Source of the DNA: Idiomarinaceae bacterium HL-53
GTDB taxonomy: Bacteria > Pseudomonadota > Gammaproteobacteria > Enterobacterales > Alteromonadaceae
Assembly (NCBI GenBank): GCA_001458075.1
Contig: LN899469.1
Span: forward strand, 1,152,659 to 1,216,658
Reading direction: 5' to 3'
DNA: 64,000 nucleotides
In this document: piece by piece, positions 35,908-45,063 of the stretch
How positions within the stretch are numbered: position 1 is the first letter of the stretch
Layout: every line of letters starts with the position of its first letter
The notes under the pieces: model-generated
Told to the model about the DNA's origin: nothing
What the model saw: only the letters and a program-made list of their open reading frames with translations
Databases searched by the model: none
Position numbers and translations under genes: made by a program

Positions 35908-37980
35908 ATGTCTGAAGTTCGCAATCCGCTGTTGCACTATGTCGAGGCGTCAACGAATACGCTGCCGCCTTTCGAGCAAATAGAGCCAGCGCATATTCAA
36001 CCTGCAGTAGAGGAAATTATTTCTCGCAATAAGGCGCTTGTGGAAGCGCTTGCTCAGCAAGAAACGCCGTCATGGGAGTCTTTGGTCGCGAGATTGGAAG
36101 AGGCAGATGATGATTTGAATAGACTCTGGTCACCGATTTCACACATGAATTCAGTGGTGAGTAACGACGCTTTAAGAGCAGCACATGACGCGTGTTTACC
36201 TTTATTGTCAGATTACGGCACTTACATTTCGCAGCATGAAGAACTGTTTGCGGCCTACACTAAGTTGCAAGAAAGCCCAGTGTTCGCCGATCTAAGCAAG
36301 CCGCAACAGCGAGTAATTCATGACACGATCCGTGATTTCAAACTCGGTGGTGTGGCTTTACCTCAGGAGAAAAAGGCTCGTTATGCAGAAATTCAATCGC
36401 GGCTCTCCGACCTGAGTTCAACCTTTAGTAACCAAGTATTAGACGCAACGCATGCGTGGTTTTTGCATATGGAAGATCAGAGCCGTTTAGCAGGGCTGCC
36501 TGAGAGTGCATTAGAAGCGGCGCAAGCCGAAGCACAAGCAAGAGACCTCAACGGGTTCGTGTTTACTCTCGACATTCCAAGCTATCTGCCGGTGATGATG
36601 TATGCCGATGATCGCAGTTTACGAGAAGAGCTTTACCGTGCTTACTGCACACGAGCTTCCGAGCAAGGCCCGAATGCAGGCGAATTTGATAATAGCCAGG
36701 TGATTGTGGAGACACTCCAGTTGCGCTCAGAGCTTGCCTCTTTGCTCGAATACAAGAATTACGCTGAGCTTTCACTAGCAACCAAAATGGCAACCTCTGC
36801 CGACGAGGTGGTAAAGTTTTTGAACGATCTCGCAGAGAAATCGCTACCTCAGGCGAAAGAGGAATTAGAAGAAATAAAGCAATTCGCTCGGCAGCAGGGT
36901 GTGGATGAACTGTCGGCTTGGGACATTCCTTATTATGCAGAGCAACTGAAACAACAGAGTTACTCCATTTCTGACGAAATGTTGCGACCTTACTTCCCCG
37001 AAACTCAAGTTGTTAAAGGCCTGTTCGATATCTGTTCGCGACTTTTTGGAGTGCGTTTCGAGCTCGTTGAAGGGGTCAGCACTTGGCACAAAGATGTGAA
37101 ATATTTTCATGTGATTGATGAGCAGGAACGTGTGCGTGCGAGCTTCTATCTTGATCTATATGCCCGCGCAAAGAAACGCGGTGGTGCATGGATGGCAGAC
37201 TGCATGGTGAGACGTGAACGTGCGGATGGCTCCCAACAATTGCCGGTTGCTTTTCTTACTTGCAACTTTAATCCACCCGTGGGCGGCAAACCGGCACTGT
37301 TTACACACGATGAGGTACTGACGCTTTTCCATGAATTTGGCCATGGCTTACACCACATGCTTACCCAAGTGAATATTGGCTCAATTTCTGGCATCAATGG
37401 CGTGCCATGGGACGCGGTTGAATTACCTAGCCAGTTTTTAGAAAACTGGTGTTGGGAAAAAGAAGCGTTGCCGCTCATTGCAAAACATTATGAAACAGGT
37501 GAGGAGTTACCGGCAGATTTACTTTCCAACATGCTGAAAGCTAGAAACTTTCAGGCAGCGATGCAAATGGTACGGCAACTTGAGTTTTCCTTATTCGACA
37601 TGGAAATACATGCACGCGATAAAATGAATACCGCGAATGACGTACAGGAGACTTTAAATCAGGTACGTGAACGCGTTGCTGTTGTGATTCCGCCAGAATT
37701 TAATCGCTTTCAACATAGTTTCGGACACATTTTCGCTGGCGGTTACGCCGCTGGCTATTACAGCTACAAGTGGGCCGAAGTTCTCTCAGCAGACGCTTTC
37801 TCGAGATTTGAGGAAGAAGGTATTTTTAATCAGCAAACGGGTAAAGATTTCCGCACTCACATACTCGAGAAGGGGGGGAGTGAAGATATTGCCGATCTGT
37901 TTAAAGCATTCAGGGGGAGAGCGGCAGAGCTTGAACCTTTATTGCGACATTCTGGCATTCGTACCCAAGAGGCGGCTTAG
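35908..37980 (+). CDS. prlC: Oligopeptidase A (M3 metallopeptidase)
   Basis: A 690-residue cytoplasmic zinc peptidase. The zinc site is FHEFGHGLHHML with His475, Glu476 and His479, and the third ligand lies in the Glu of the following helix (GVPWDAVELPSQFLENW). OpdA cuts short peptides, including signal-peptide fragments. The ATG at 35908 follows CAGGAG; the frame is open 24 codons further upstream, but that part has no ribosome site. It diverges from the DPP IV-like gene. Confidence 0.95.
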   Translation: MSEVRNPLLHYVEASTNTLPPFEQIEPAHIQPAVEEIISRNKALVEALAQQETPSWESLVARLEEADDDLNRLWSPISHMNSVVSNDALRAAHDACLPLLSDYGTYISQHEELFAAYTKLQESPVFADLSKPQQRVIHDTIRDFKLGGVALPQEKKARYAEIQSRLSDLSSTFSNQVLDATHAWFLHMEDQSRLAGLPESALEAAQAEAQARDLNGFVFTLDIPSYLPVMMYADDRSLREELYRAYCTRASEQGPNAGEFDNSQVIVETLQLRSELASLLEYKNYAELSLATKMATSADEVVKFLNDLAEKSLPQAKEELEEIKQFARQQGVDELSAWDIPYYAEQLKQQSYSISDEMLRPYFPETQVVKGLFDICSRLFGVRFELVEGVSTWHKDVKYFHVIDEQERVRASFYLDLYARAKKRGGAWMADCMVRRERADGSQQLPVAFLTCNFNPPVGGKPALFTHDEVLTLFHEFGHGLHHMLTQVNIGSISGINGVPWDAVELPSQFLENWCWEKEALPLIAKHYETGEELPADLLSNMLKARNFQAAMQMVRQLEFSLFDMEIHARDKMNTANDVQETLNQVRERVAVVIPPEFNRFQHSFGHIFAGGYAAGYYSYKWAEVLSADAFSRFEEEGIFNQQTGKDFRTHILEKGGSEDIADLFKAFRGRAAELEPLLRHSGIRTQEAA

Positions 37981-37997
37981 TTCGCTGCCTCGGCAGG

Positions 37998-38210
37998 TTA
38001 GGTATTGAACTTCATTACCAACGACACAATTGCGAAAATGGTGAGTACGAATAACACGATAAAAACGACGCCAACGACAATATAAGGAACGCCGCTCTTT
38101 TGATTGAAGTCGCGGCGTCTATTACGCTCAGTTTGAACACCGAACATGGCTGCGAGAACACTCATCACCACGTCCCAGAAGGTAGGCTTTTGCTCCGTTG
38201 GCTCGGTCAT
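37998..38210 (-). CDS. DUF2970-family small membrane protein
   Basis: A 70-residue protein with PTFWDVVMSVLAAMFGVQTE, then a basic stretch RNRRRDF and one membrane helix (VPYIVVGVVFIVLFVLTIFA). This arrangement matches the DUF2970 family of gammaproteobacteria, function unknown. It lies downstream of prlC in opposite orientation and 24 bases downstream of the following exported protein gene. Confidence 0.7.
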   Translation of the reverse strand: MTEPTEQKPTFWDVVMSVLAAMFGVQTERNRRRDFNQKSGVPYIVVGVVFIVLFVLTIFAIVSLVMKFNT

Positions 38211-38234
38211 AGTGTAAGTAGAAACCTTTTGCTG

Positions 38235-38537
38235 TTATGGAACAAGGCGAGATTGATCGTCTGCCGGAGTGCGCTGCACAGAACGAGCAGGTTCTGTACC
38301 GAAGACAAGTTCGACTAAATCTAAGAAATGAAGTTGCACAGATTTGCTTTTGAATTGAGCCCATTTGAGCCAACCAATGCTTTCTCCTTTTGCATTGGCG
38401 GTGCACACTTCGCTTTGCACACCGTTAAACACAGGGACACAGTCTGCTTGAGCGGCAGAATTAGTTGTTTGCGTGGCTGCAACAGTAATTACTAACGCAG
38501 CTGCTGTAGCAATCGAAATTAAAAAAATGCGGCGCAT
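38235..38537 (-). CDS. Small exported protein of unknown function
   Basis: A 100-residue protein with an N-terminal signal peptide (basic MRRIF, hydrophobic core, cleavage near NSAAQA). The mature part has two cysteines twelve residues apart (Cys33 and Cys45), which may form a disulfide. I do not recognise a family. A GGGGG ribosome site precedes the ATG. Possibly cotranscribed with the DUF2970 gene downstream. Confidence 0.6.
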   Translation of the reverse strand: MRRIFLISIATAAALVITVAATQTTNSAAQADCVPVFNGVQSEVCTANAKGESIGWLKWAQFKSKSVQLHFLDLVELVFGTEPARSVQRTPADDQSRLVP

Positions 38538-38614
38538 ACAACCCCCGTGTTTAAAAATTAAGCGATTAATTTAACATTTTGTACGCACAGCGCCTAGTTA
38601 TTTTCGTCATTCAG

Positions 38615-38643
38615 ATGAACGAAATTGTATGGACTGATAGAAT
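38615..38643 (+). promoter_or_regulatory. Probable rpe promoter
   Basis: ATGAAC (38615-38620) and TAGAAT (38638-38643) are 17 bases apart, with a GCGGC stretch after the -10, 32 bases ahead of the rpe start. The -35 is weak. Confidence 0.4.
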
Positions 38644-38675
38644 GCGGCTTTCTCGATTAAAATAGAGTAGCGAGC

Positions 38676-39350
38676 ATGGCTGATTTTTTAATTGCACCTT
38701 CCATACTTTCCGCGAACTTTGCACGCCTTGGCGAAGAAGTTGACAATGTGCTGGCAGCAGGCGCAGATGTAGTTCATTTCGATGTGATGGATAACCATTT
38801 CGTACCTAACTTAACGATTGGTCCGATGGTTTGCCAAGCATTACGCGATCATGGTGTAACGGCGCCGATAGATGTGCATTTAATGGTAAGCCCTGTGGAT
38901 CGAATTATTCCAGAGTTTGCAGCCGCAGGCGCAAGTATGATTACCTTTCATCCCGAAGCTTCTGTGCATATTGATCGCAGTTTGCAACTCATCAAAGATC
39001 ATGGTTGCAAAGCAGGTTTGGTATTTAACCCAGCAACGCCTCTGCACTATTTAGATTATGTGATGGATAAAGTCGACATGGTGTTATTAATGTCAGTGAA
39101 TCCTGGCTTTGGTGGTCAACAATTTATCCCGTCTACACTAGATAAGATAAAGCAAGTGAGAGCGCGTATCGACGCAAGTGGTCGCGATATACGACTTGAG
39201 GTCGACGGCGGTGTGAAAGTCGATAACATTGGAGAGATCGCCAAAGCGGGTGCAGATATGTTCGTTGCAGGTAGCGCAATATTTAATGCGCCTGATTATG
39301 CAGAGGTGATTCGCCAAATGCGCACAGAAATTGAGCAAGCGGTGAGCTGA
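38676..39350 (+). CDS. rpe: Ribulose-phosphate 3-epimerase
   Basis: A 224-residue TIM-barrel enzyme with the family blocks [52 protein letters not shown] and EVDGGV; these hold the metal-binding His and Asp residues. It interconverts ribulose 5-phosphate and xylulose 5-phosphate in the pentose phosphate pathway. It is followed after 51 bases by trpS; in E. coli gph lies between these two genes, and here it is absent. Confidence 0.97.
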   Translation: MADFLIAPSILSANFARLGEEVDNVLAAGADVVHFDVMDNHFVPNLTIGPMVCQALRDHGVTAPIDVHLMVSPVDRIIPEFAAAGASMITFHPEASVHIDRSLQLIKDHGCKAGLVFNPATPLHYLDYVMDKVDMVLLMSVNPGFGGQQFIPSTLDKIKQVRARIDASGRDIRLEVDGGVKVDNIGEIAKAGADMFVAGSAIFNAPDYAEVIRQMRTEIEQAVS

Positions 39351-39401
39351 TAACTAGCTGTTAATTCGGTTAATGTAACTGTTTTTTATAGGATATTAGG
39401 A

Positions 39402-40406
39402 ATGAACCAACCCGTTGTATTAAGTGGCTGCCAGCCTTCCGGACAATTAACCCTTGGTAATTACATGGGCGCTTTACGTCAGTGGGTCGCCATGCAAAGT
39501 AATCGTGACTGCTACTTTATGTTGGTTGATTTACACGCCATTACCGTGCGTCAAGATCCAAAAGCATTGTACGAGGCAACACTCGATGGTTTAGCGCTCT
39601 ATTTAGCTTGTGGCCTAGATCCTGCCAAGAGCACATTATTCTTGCAATCTCATGTGCCGGAGCACTCGCAACTTGCGTGGGTATTGAATTGTTACACGCA
39701 AATGGGTGAACTGAACCGCATGACACAGTATAAGGATAAGTCGCAGAAGCAAGAGTCGAATATGAATGCGGGGTTGTTCACATATCCCGTATTGATGGCT
39801 GCGGACATTCTAATTTATGGTGCGAATGAGGTGCCGGTTGGCAATGACCAGAAGCAACACTTGGAGTTGGCGCGAGACGTTGCAACCCGGTTCAATAATA
39901 TTTACGGGGACGTACTGGTGGTGCCAGAGCCCTTTATTCCAGAGCATGGCGCTCGGATCATGAGCCTTCAAGATCCTACCAAAAAAATGTCTAAGTCGGA
40001 CGACAACGAAGGTAATTTTATTGGGTTATTGGAAGACCCGAAGAAGATTGCGAAGAAAATAAAACGTGCAGTGACAGACTCAGACGAGCAGGCGCGTATT
40101 TATTTCGATCCAGAAGAAAAAGCCGGTGTATCAAATCTACTAACGATATTGTCGGGAGCGACGGGGCACAGTATCGACACGCTAGTTCCTCAGTATGAGG
40201 GCAAAATGTATGGTCATCTGAAAACGGATGTTGCCGATGCGGTCGTTGCGCTGTTGACTCCTATTCAGGAGAGGTATCAAGCCCTAAGGAATGATCGTGC
40301 AGCCTTGGACGGCATCATGCGAAAAGGTGCGGAGAAAGCGCAAGAGCGTGCGTCTGAAACTTTGGCCACAGTTTATAGAGCGGTCGGTTTCGTTCCGAAG
40401 GCTTAA
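39402..40406 (+). CDS. trpS: Tryptophanyl-tRNA synthetase
   Basis: A 334-residue class I synthetase. The HIGH-type motif appears as the [10 protein letters not shown] block near residue 18, tryptophan-pocket residues are in the [19 protein letters not shown] region, and the KMSKSD loop is near residue 195. Length matches TrpS of E. coli. It charges tRNA-Trp. A strong terminator follows. Confidence 0.97.
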   Translation: MNQPVVLSGCQPSGQLTLGNYMGALRQWVAMQSNRDCYFMLVDLHAITVRQDPKALYEATLDGLALYLACGLDPAKSTLFLQSHVPEHSQLAWVLNCYTQMGELNRMTQYKDKSQKQESNMNAGLFTYPVLMAADILIYGANEVPVGNDQKQHLELARDVATRFNNIYGDVLVVPEPFIPEHGARIMSLQDPTKKMSKSDDNEGNFIGLLEDPKKIAKKIKRAVTDSDEQARIYFDPEEKAGVSNLLTILSGATGHSIDTLVPQYEGKMYGHLKTDVADAVVALLTPIQERYQALRNDRAALDGIMRKGAEKAQERASETLATVYRAVGFVPKA

Positions 40407-40445
40407 ATAGTAAACGCCAAATTGTAACTAAATATGAAATTTGTA

Positions 40446-40486
40446 AGCCACCTAGGCCCTTGGCGGCCATCATAGGTGGCTTTTTT
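40446..40486 (+). terminator. Terminator after trpS
   Basis: AGCCACCTA (40446-40454) pairs with TAGGTGGCT (40473-40481), with an inner GGCC stem in the loop, and a run of six T residues follows. The next 200 bases up to the protease start hold no clear promoter or gene. Confidence 0.88.
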
Positions 40487-40687
40487 ATATCAAAATTAAT
40501 AGAGAGTTGCGAATTTTGTAATAAAAATGTAAATAGTTGCTCGTTGGCTTACTTGGAACCGATGGGCTTCTGCGATAATCTGACGCTAGTGTGCGATAGA
40601 TACCCGTGGATTTCTCTCTCGGTTAACATTGCACAACATTCGACAATAACGCTCTTGAGAGTGAAAAGAAGTAAGAAGGAACAGATT

Positions 40688-43600
40688 ATGTCTATACCAA
40701 GCAAACCCCGTTTGCTTGCGACCTCGATATCGATGGCACTGTTAGTGAGTTACGGTGTGGCAGCAGATTCGAGTGTGCAGGTAGAACGGTTTGAAAGAAC
40801 AGAAGGCGATTTGACTGCGTTGAAACGCGATGCAAGGAATCCGCTACGTCTTCAAGAAACGGAAATATTCATTGTTCAGTTAAAGGGAGAGCCACTCGCT
40901 ACCTACGCAGGTGCAAGAGAGCAAATCGGTACGCTTGGTGCAGAGCGTTCACGCCCGCAATTAAACCTGCAGTCTATTCAAGCGCGTGAGCATGAATCAT
41001 TTTTGCATGCTCAGCAGCGCTCGTTCGTTAGTGACTTACAGCGTCGAATTCCACGTGCAACCATGTATCGTCAATTTGCAACGGCAATGAATGCGGTTGC
41101 TATTGAGGTGCCGAAGGGAACGTCGATGCAAGCGCTCTCTGCGCATCCCGATGTAGCTCGTGTGTATCGAAACGAATTACGTTACGAGCAAATGGACGCT
41201 TCCCTTGACCTGATCAATGTTGCTGACAGCTGGGAAAGTGCAGGTGGGCGAGCTGATGCAGGGGCTGGCGTACGTATTGCGATTGTTGATGGCGGTATTC
41301 GTCCAGAAAACCCAATGTTTACAGGTGCAGGGCTGACACCCGCTACCGACCGTCCAGCAGATGATTATTGTGCCACGGTCGATGCGTCTTTTTGTACCAA
41401 CAAGATTATTGCTGCGCGGTATTCCGAGCCGACCATTACCATTAACGAAAATGAGTATATGAGCCCGCTTGATTATGGCGGACACGGAACTCACGTAGCA
41501 GGTACGGCCGCCGGTGATATTGTGGATGCCAACGTCTCAGGAACAGATGTTGAGTTGTCAGGTGTGGCGCCCGGTGCATATCTCATGGTTTACAAGGCCT
41601 TATTTAGAACCCCAGCGGGTCCTGGCTCCGGTTCAGATGTGATGCTCGTGGAGGCACTCGAGCATGCAATTGAAGACGGCGCTGATGTGATCAATAACTC
41701 GTGGGGCGGCGGTCCGGGTGCCAACGGAACCGACTCTATTTATGACGTTATTTTCGGTAATGCTGAAGACGCAGGAATTGTCGTTGTGACTGCGGCGGGT
41801 AACGATGGCCCAGGCGAGCAAACCATTGGTTGCCCCGGCTGTGTTGAGCCAGGCCTGACGGTCGCTGCTTCTGCGACGGGCAGAAGTTTTGAAAGCCGTT
41901 TGAGTTATGACGAATTAAGCCTTGAAATTTATCCGGGGAGCGGTAACTTCTCAATTAGTGAGGACATTACAGCACCTTTGGTACTCGCGGAAAACGTATC
42001 AGAAACGGATTCTTTGGCCTGTGAAGCGTTCCCAGCAGATAGCCTCGAAGGAACGATTGTTCTTGTGGATCGTGGCACCTGCTCGTTTGAGGAGAAGGCG
42101 GGCTTTGCGCAAGCGGCCGGCGCAGTTGCTATGGTGGTTGCGAACAACGAAGAAGGCGTGATTCGCATGACCATGGGAGCAGCAACGCTCCCATCTGTGT
42201 CAGTGACTCAAGAGGACGGTATAAGCCTTCGCAATGCTTATGTTGAAGACTCTGAGTTAACGATTGGGGCTCTTACCAGTGTGGTTGAACTCGATGACGT
42301 CAATCGTTTGGCAGACTTCAGCTCTCGTGGTCAAAATGGCGATAACCGTTATTTGAAACCCGACATCACTGCGCCAGGCGTTGATATTTTGAGTGCTGAT
42401 TCGCCTGATTTAGTGGATGCGTTTGGTACGAAGAGCGGCACGAGTATGGCGTCTCCCCATGTTGCTGGTGCTGCAGCCTTGCTGCGTCAACTGCGTCCTG
42501 AGCTAGATGCGCGACAAGTGAAAGCGCTGCTTATGGGCACCGCCGACGGTGAGAGCGTGACGAACCATAACAACGATGATTTGGCTGACGCATTCGGTCA
42601 GGGCGCCGGGTTGTTAAACGTAGGCGCTGCTGAATCTGCAGATTTCGTACTGGATAGTGCGTCGTTGGTGGCTACCACGTGTCAAAGTTCATGCGCTCTG
42701 GAAAGAGCCGTGACCAATTTGTCAGACGAAGCTATAGAAGTTGCGGTAACCACAGAAAACTTCAGTAACCCCTATGTCACCGCCACTGTTAGCTCTGAAG
42801 GTGTCGAGACTGGAGACACTGCAAGTATTTCGGTTCCGGCTGGGGAGTCTGTGACGTTCTCTGTGACGATTGATAGTCGTTTCGCAGACGACGGCTGGAA
42901 TTTTGGCTCCTTAGCAGTGACCTCGAGCGCTAGCACGCAAAGCTTCCCAATTGTGTTTTCATCTGAGCGCGCAGACGACGCAACGGTGTTAAACACAGAG
43001 GTTGTGAGCGGGGAACCAACGTGGGGGGAATTAGCATCGGTTGAATCGCGCTTTGAAAGCCCTGCGAAGGGTGAAGAAGTGTCGGTCACTGTGAACTTCC
43101 CAGAGGGTTTCGAAGTCGATAATGTCGCTGTTTCGGAATCAAATGCGTCAGGCACATTGGAAGTTGGAGATACCAGTGCCACTTGGACAGGGACATTTGC
43201 CGATCCGAGTGAGAGCTCTTCTATCACGCCAATTGCGGCACCTGCGGGTTCAGTGCTCGATGTAGCTTCAGGCGATCTGTTTGTAACGCCTGCAGGCGTA
43301 GGCTGTGCTGAGGAAACATGTGATGAGTTCGCATTACTCTTGGAGGGTCTAGAGGGTGTTGGGGGGCTAACATACAATGGTACAACCTACGATAGCATTA
43401 CGGTTTATGACAATGGCCTGATTGCAATAGGTGACCAGTCGAGTGTTACTTCAACCTACTTCAACCTTGACTTCCCTGATGCAGAAGTGCCGAACAACAT
43501 CATTGCTCCGCTTTGGTCCGACTTTACAATGGGCGGAGAGCTTGGTGGTGAAGTCTATTATGCCGGTGTTGAGCTGAACGGCGTTGACTACCTTGTCATT

Positions 43601-44326
43601 GAATGGCACGACGCGAAAGTATGGACTGAAACGGTTAGTGCGACTGATCCGAGTTACACATTCTCTGTGTGGTTAGGATTAGGAGAGAGCGACGATATTA
43701 TCTTTAACTATGTTGAAGTACCTGCAATGCCAGAATTTGCGAGTATCGGCTTAGAAGATCTCTCCGGCACTGTAGGTTTGAGCTATTTCTTCGATGGTGC
43801 TGGTGAGACCGTTAGTTCAGATTCTGCATTAGACGTGATGCTTGATATTGAGCCAAGCGAAGTTCTGTTGTCTTACGACCTGCCATTAGCGCATTCTCAG
43901 AACTTAACCGCGGATACCGAATGGAATACGGAAGTGGCGATTGACGTGCTAGGCTCAGCAACCATCGTGTCTGAGCGTTCGCTTGCAACGGCAATTGCCG
44001 ATGTACAAGGAACTGAGTTCAATAGCCGTGCGCCGCTTATTGTAGAGCCAACGGGCGCTGTGAATGTGGTGATTCGAGGCGTGGTTGAAGGTGGAGAAGT
44101 CAGTACCGATGGTGAATCGATTACTTTCACTCCTGACCCAACCTTTAAAGGTGAGCAGGTGATCACTTACGTGCTTGCAGATGAAGCAGGCAATGAGAGT
44201 GCAGAGTACACGCTAACTGTGAACGTTGCCCCGCGTGATGCGAAGAAGTGGTATGAAGGGAATGGTGGCCTATTCTTCTTGCTTCTGCTCAGCGCGGCAG
44301 CTTGGAGACGTGCCAAACGTTCTTAA
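40688..44326 (+). CDS. Secreted S8 subtilisin-like protease with PA domain and GlyGly-CTERM
   Basis: A 1212-residue exported protease. An I9-type prodomain (about 50-175) precedes the catalytic domain, with Asp201 (AIVDGGI), His266 (GGHGTHVAG) and Ser586 (GTSMASPH); the oxyanion Asn is in INNSWGG. A PA domain (about 410-520) is inserted between the His and Ser regions. After the catalytic domain come beta-sandwich regions and a nidogen-like segment, then a C-terminal GNGGLFFLLLL helix followed by RRAKR, which is a GlyGly-CTERM signal normally cut by rhombosortase in type II secretion species. The ATG at 40688 follows AAGGA; the open frame upstream of it overlaps the trpS terminator and is not coding. 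Confidence 0.93.
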   Translation: MSIPSKPRLLATSISMALLVSYGVAADSSVQVERFERTEGDLTALKRDARNPLRLQETEIFIVQLKGEPLATYAGAREQIGTLGAERSRPQLNLQSIQAREHESFLHAQQRSFVSDLQRRIPRATMYRQFATAMNAVAIEVPKGTSMQALSAHPDVARVYRNELRYEQMDASLDLINVADSWESAGGRADAGAGVRIAIVDGGIRPENPMFTGAGLTPATDRPADDYCATVDASFCTNKIIAARYSEPTITINENEYMSPLDYGGHGTHVAGTAAGDIVDANVSGTDVELSGVAPGAYLMVYKALFRTPAGPGSGSDVMLVEALEHAIEDGADVINNSWGGGPGANGTDSIYDVIFGNAEDAGIVVVTAAGNDGPGEQTIGCPGCVEPGLTVAASATGRSFESRLSYDELSLEIYPGSGNFSISEDITAPLVLAENVSETDSLACEAFPADSLEGTIVLVDRGTCSFEEKAGFAQAAGAVAMVVANNEEGVIRMTMGAATLPSVSVTQEDGISLRNAYVEDSELTIGALTSVVELDDVNRLADFSSRGQNGDNRYLKPDITAPGVDILSADSPDLVDAFGTKSGTSMASPHVAGAAALLRQLRPELDARQVKALLMGTADGESVTNHNNDDLADAFGQGAGLLNVGAAESADFVLDSASLVATTCQSSCALERAVTNLSDEAIEVAVTTENFSNPYVTATVSSEGVETGDTASISVPAGESVTFSVTIDSRFADDGWNFGSLAVTSSASTQSFPIVFSSERADDATVLNTEVVSGEPTWGELASVESRFESPAKGEEVSVTVNFPEGFEVDNVAVSESNASGTLEVGDTSATWTGTFADPSESSSITPIAAPAGSVLDVASGDLFVTPAGVGCAEETCDEFALLLEGLEGVGGLTYNGTTYDSITVYDNGLIAIGDQSSVTSTYFNLDFPDAEVPNNIIAPLWSDFTMGGELGGEVYYAGVELNGVDYLVIEWHDAKVWTETVSATDPSYTFSVWLGLGESDDIIFNYVEVPAMPEFASIGLEDLSGTVGLSYFFDGAGETVSSDSALDVMLDIEPSEVLLSYDLPLAHSQNLTADTEWNTEVAIDVLGSATIVSERSLATAIADVQGTEFNSRAPLIVEPTGAVNVVIRGVVEGGEVSTDGESITFTPDPTFKGEQVITYVLADEAGNESAEYTLTVNVAPRDAKKWYEGNGGLFFLLLLSAAAWRRAKRS

Positions 44327-44345
44327 AGTTTCTTCACCTCTAACC

Positions 44346-44375
44346 AAGGCCCGAAGCGTTGCTTCGGGCTTTTTT
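44346..44375 (+). terminator. Terminator after the S8 protease gene
   Basis: GGCCCGAAGC (44348-44357) pairs with GCTTCGGGCT (44361-44370) around a GTT loop, with flanking A and T runs. A textbook terminator. Confidence 0.92.
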
Positions 44376-44424
44376 ATAGAACTAAACTAATGTTATAGTA
44401 AGCTCGGGAATTTAACTTACATGA

Positions 44425-45063
44425 GTGCAACTCACCTTGATTTTGATAATTGACAATTACGACTCTTTTACCCACAACGTGGCACGATATTTCGAAGAGT
44501 TAGGGCAAGTTGTCAAAGTAGTGCGCAACGATGAAATTACGATTGCAGAAATAGAATTGCTAGCGGTGCGGGCACTCGTTATTTCACCAGGCCCTTGTAC
44601 GCCGAAGGAAGCAGGAATCTCACTTCAAGCAATTCGCCACTTTGCCGATAAACTACCTATATTGGGTGTGTGTTTGGGGCATCAGGCGATTGGCCAAGCT
44701 TTTGGTGGTGAAGTAGTGCGTGCTGCGCAAATCATGCATGGCAAGAGTAGTTTAATAGAACACTCGGGTGAAGGTTTGTTTGCGGGTATGCCGCAGCCAT
44801 TAAAGGTGATTCGATATCATTCGTTGGTTGTGAAGGAAGACAATTTGCCCGCTTGTTTAGAGGCATGCGCTTGGGTTGCGAGAGATAGCGGGCATCGTGT
44901 TCGTGAATTAATGGGCTTACAACACCGTTCGTTACCCATATTTGGAGTTCAATTTCACCCCGAGTCGGTGCTGAGTGAGGCGGGGCATAGTATTTTTGCA
45001 AAGTTTTGTGAGCTGGCAGGGCTTAAAGTAGATAGGAAAGGTTTGGCACGTGAATTATCATAA
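44425..45063 (+). CDS. pabA: Glutamine amidotransferase, aminodeoxychorismate/anthranilate synthase component II
   Basis: A 212-residue class I amidotransferase with DNYDSFTHNVARYFEELG at the start, the nucleophile loop GVCLGHQAIG and the catalytic HPES near residue 175. It supplies ammonia to PabB (folate) or TrpE (tryptophan). The position near argD is the pabA arrangement of E. coli, so pabA is the better name. The start is uncertain: GTG 44425, or TTG 44437, which would give the usual short N-terminus; neither has a strong ribosome site. Confidence 0.9.
   Translation: MQLTLILIIDNYDSFTHNVARYFEELGQVVKVVRNDEITIAEIELLAVRALVISPGPCTPKEAGISLQAIRHFADKLPILGVCLGHQAIGQAFGGEVVRAAQIMHGKSSLIEHSGEGLFAGMPQPLKVIRYHSLVVKEDNLPACLEACAWVARDSGHRVRELMGLQHRSLPIFGVQFHPESVLSEAGHSIFAKFCELAGLKVDRKGLARELS

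Noticed and set aside
40460-40687. 76-codon upstream extension of the S8 protease
   Set aside because: It would begin inside the trpS terminator and hide the signal peptide; ATG 40688 has a ribosome site.
42772-43377. 201-codon open frame on the minus strand inside the S8 protease gene
   Set aside because: Low-complexity Ser/Thr/Pro-rich translation with no ribosome site, fully antisense to a well-supported gene.
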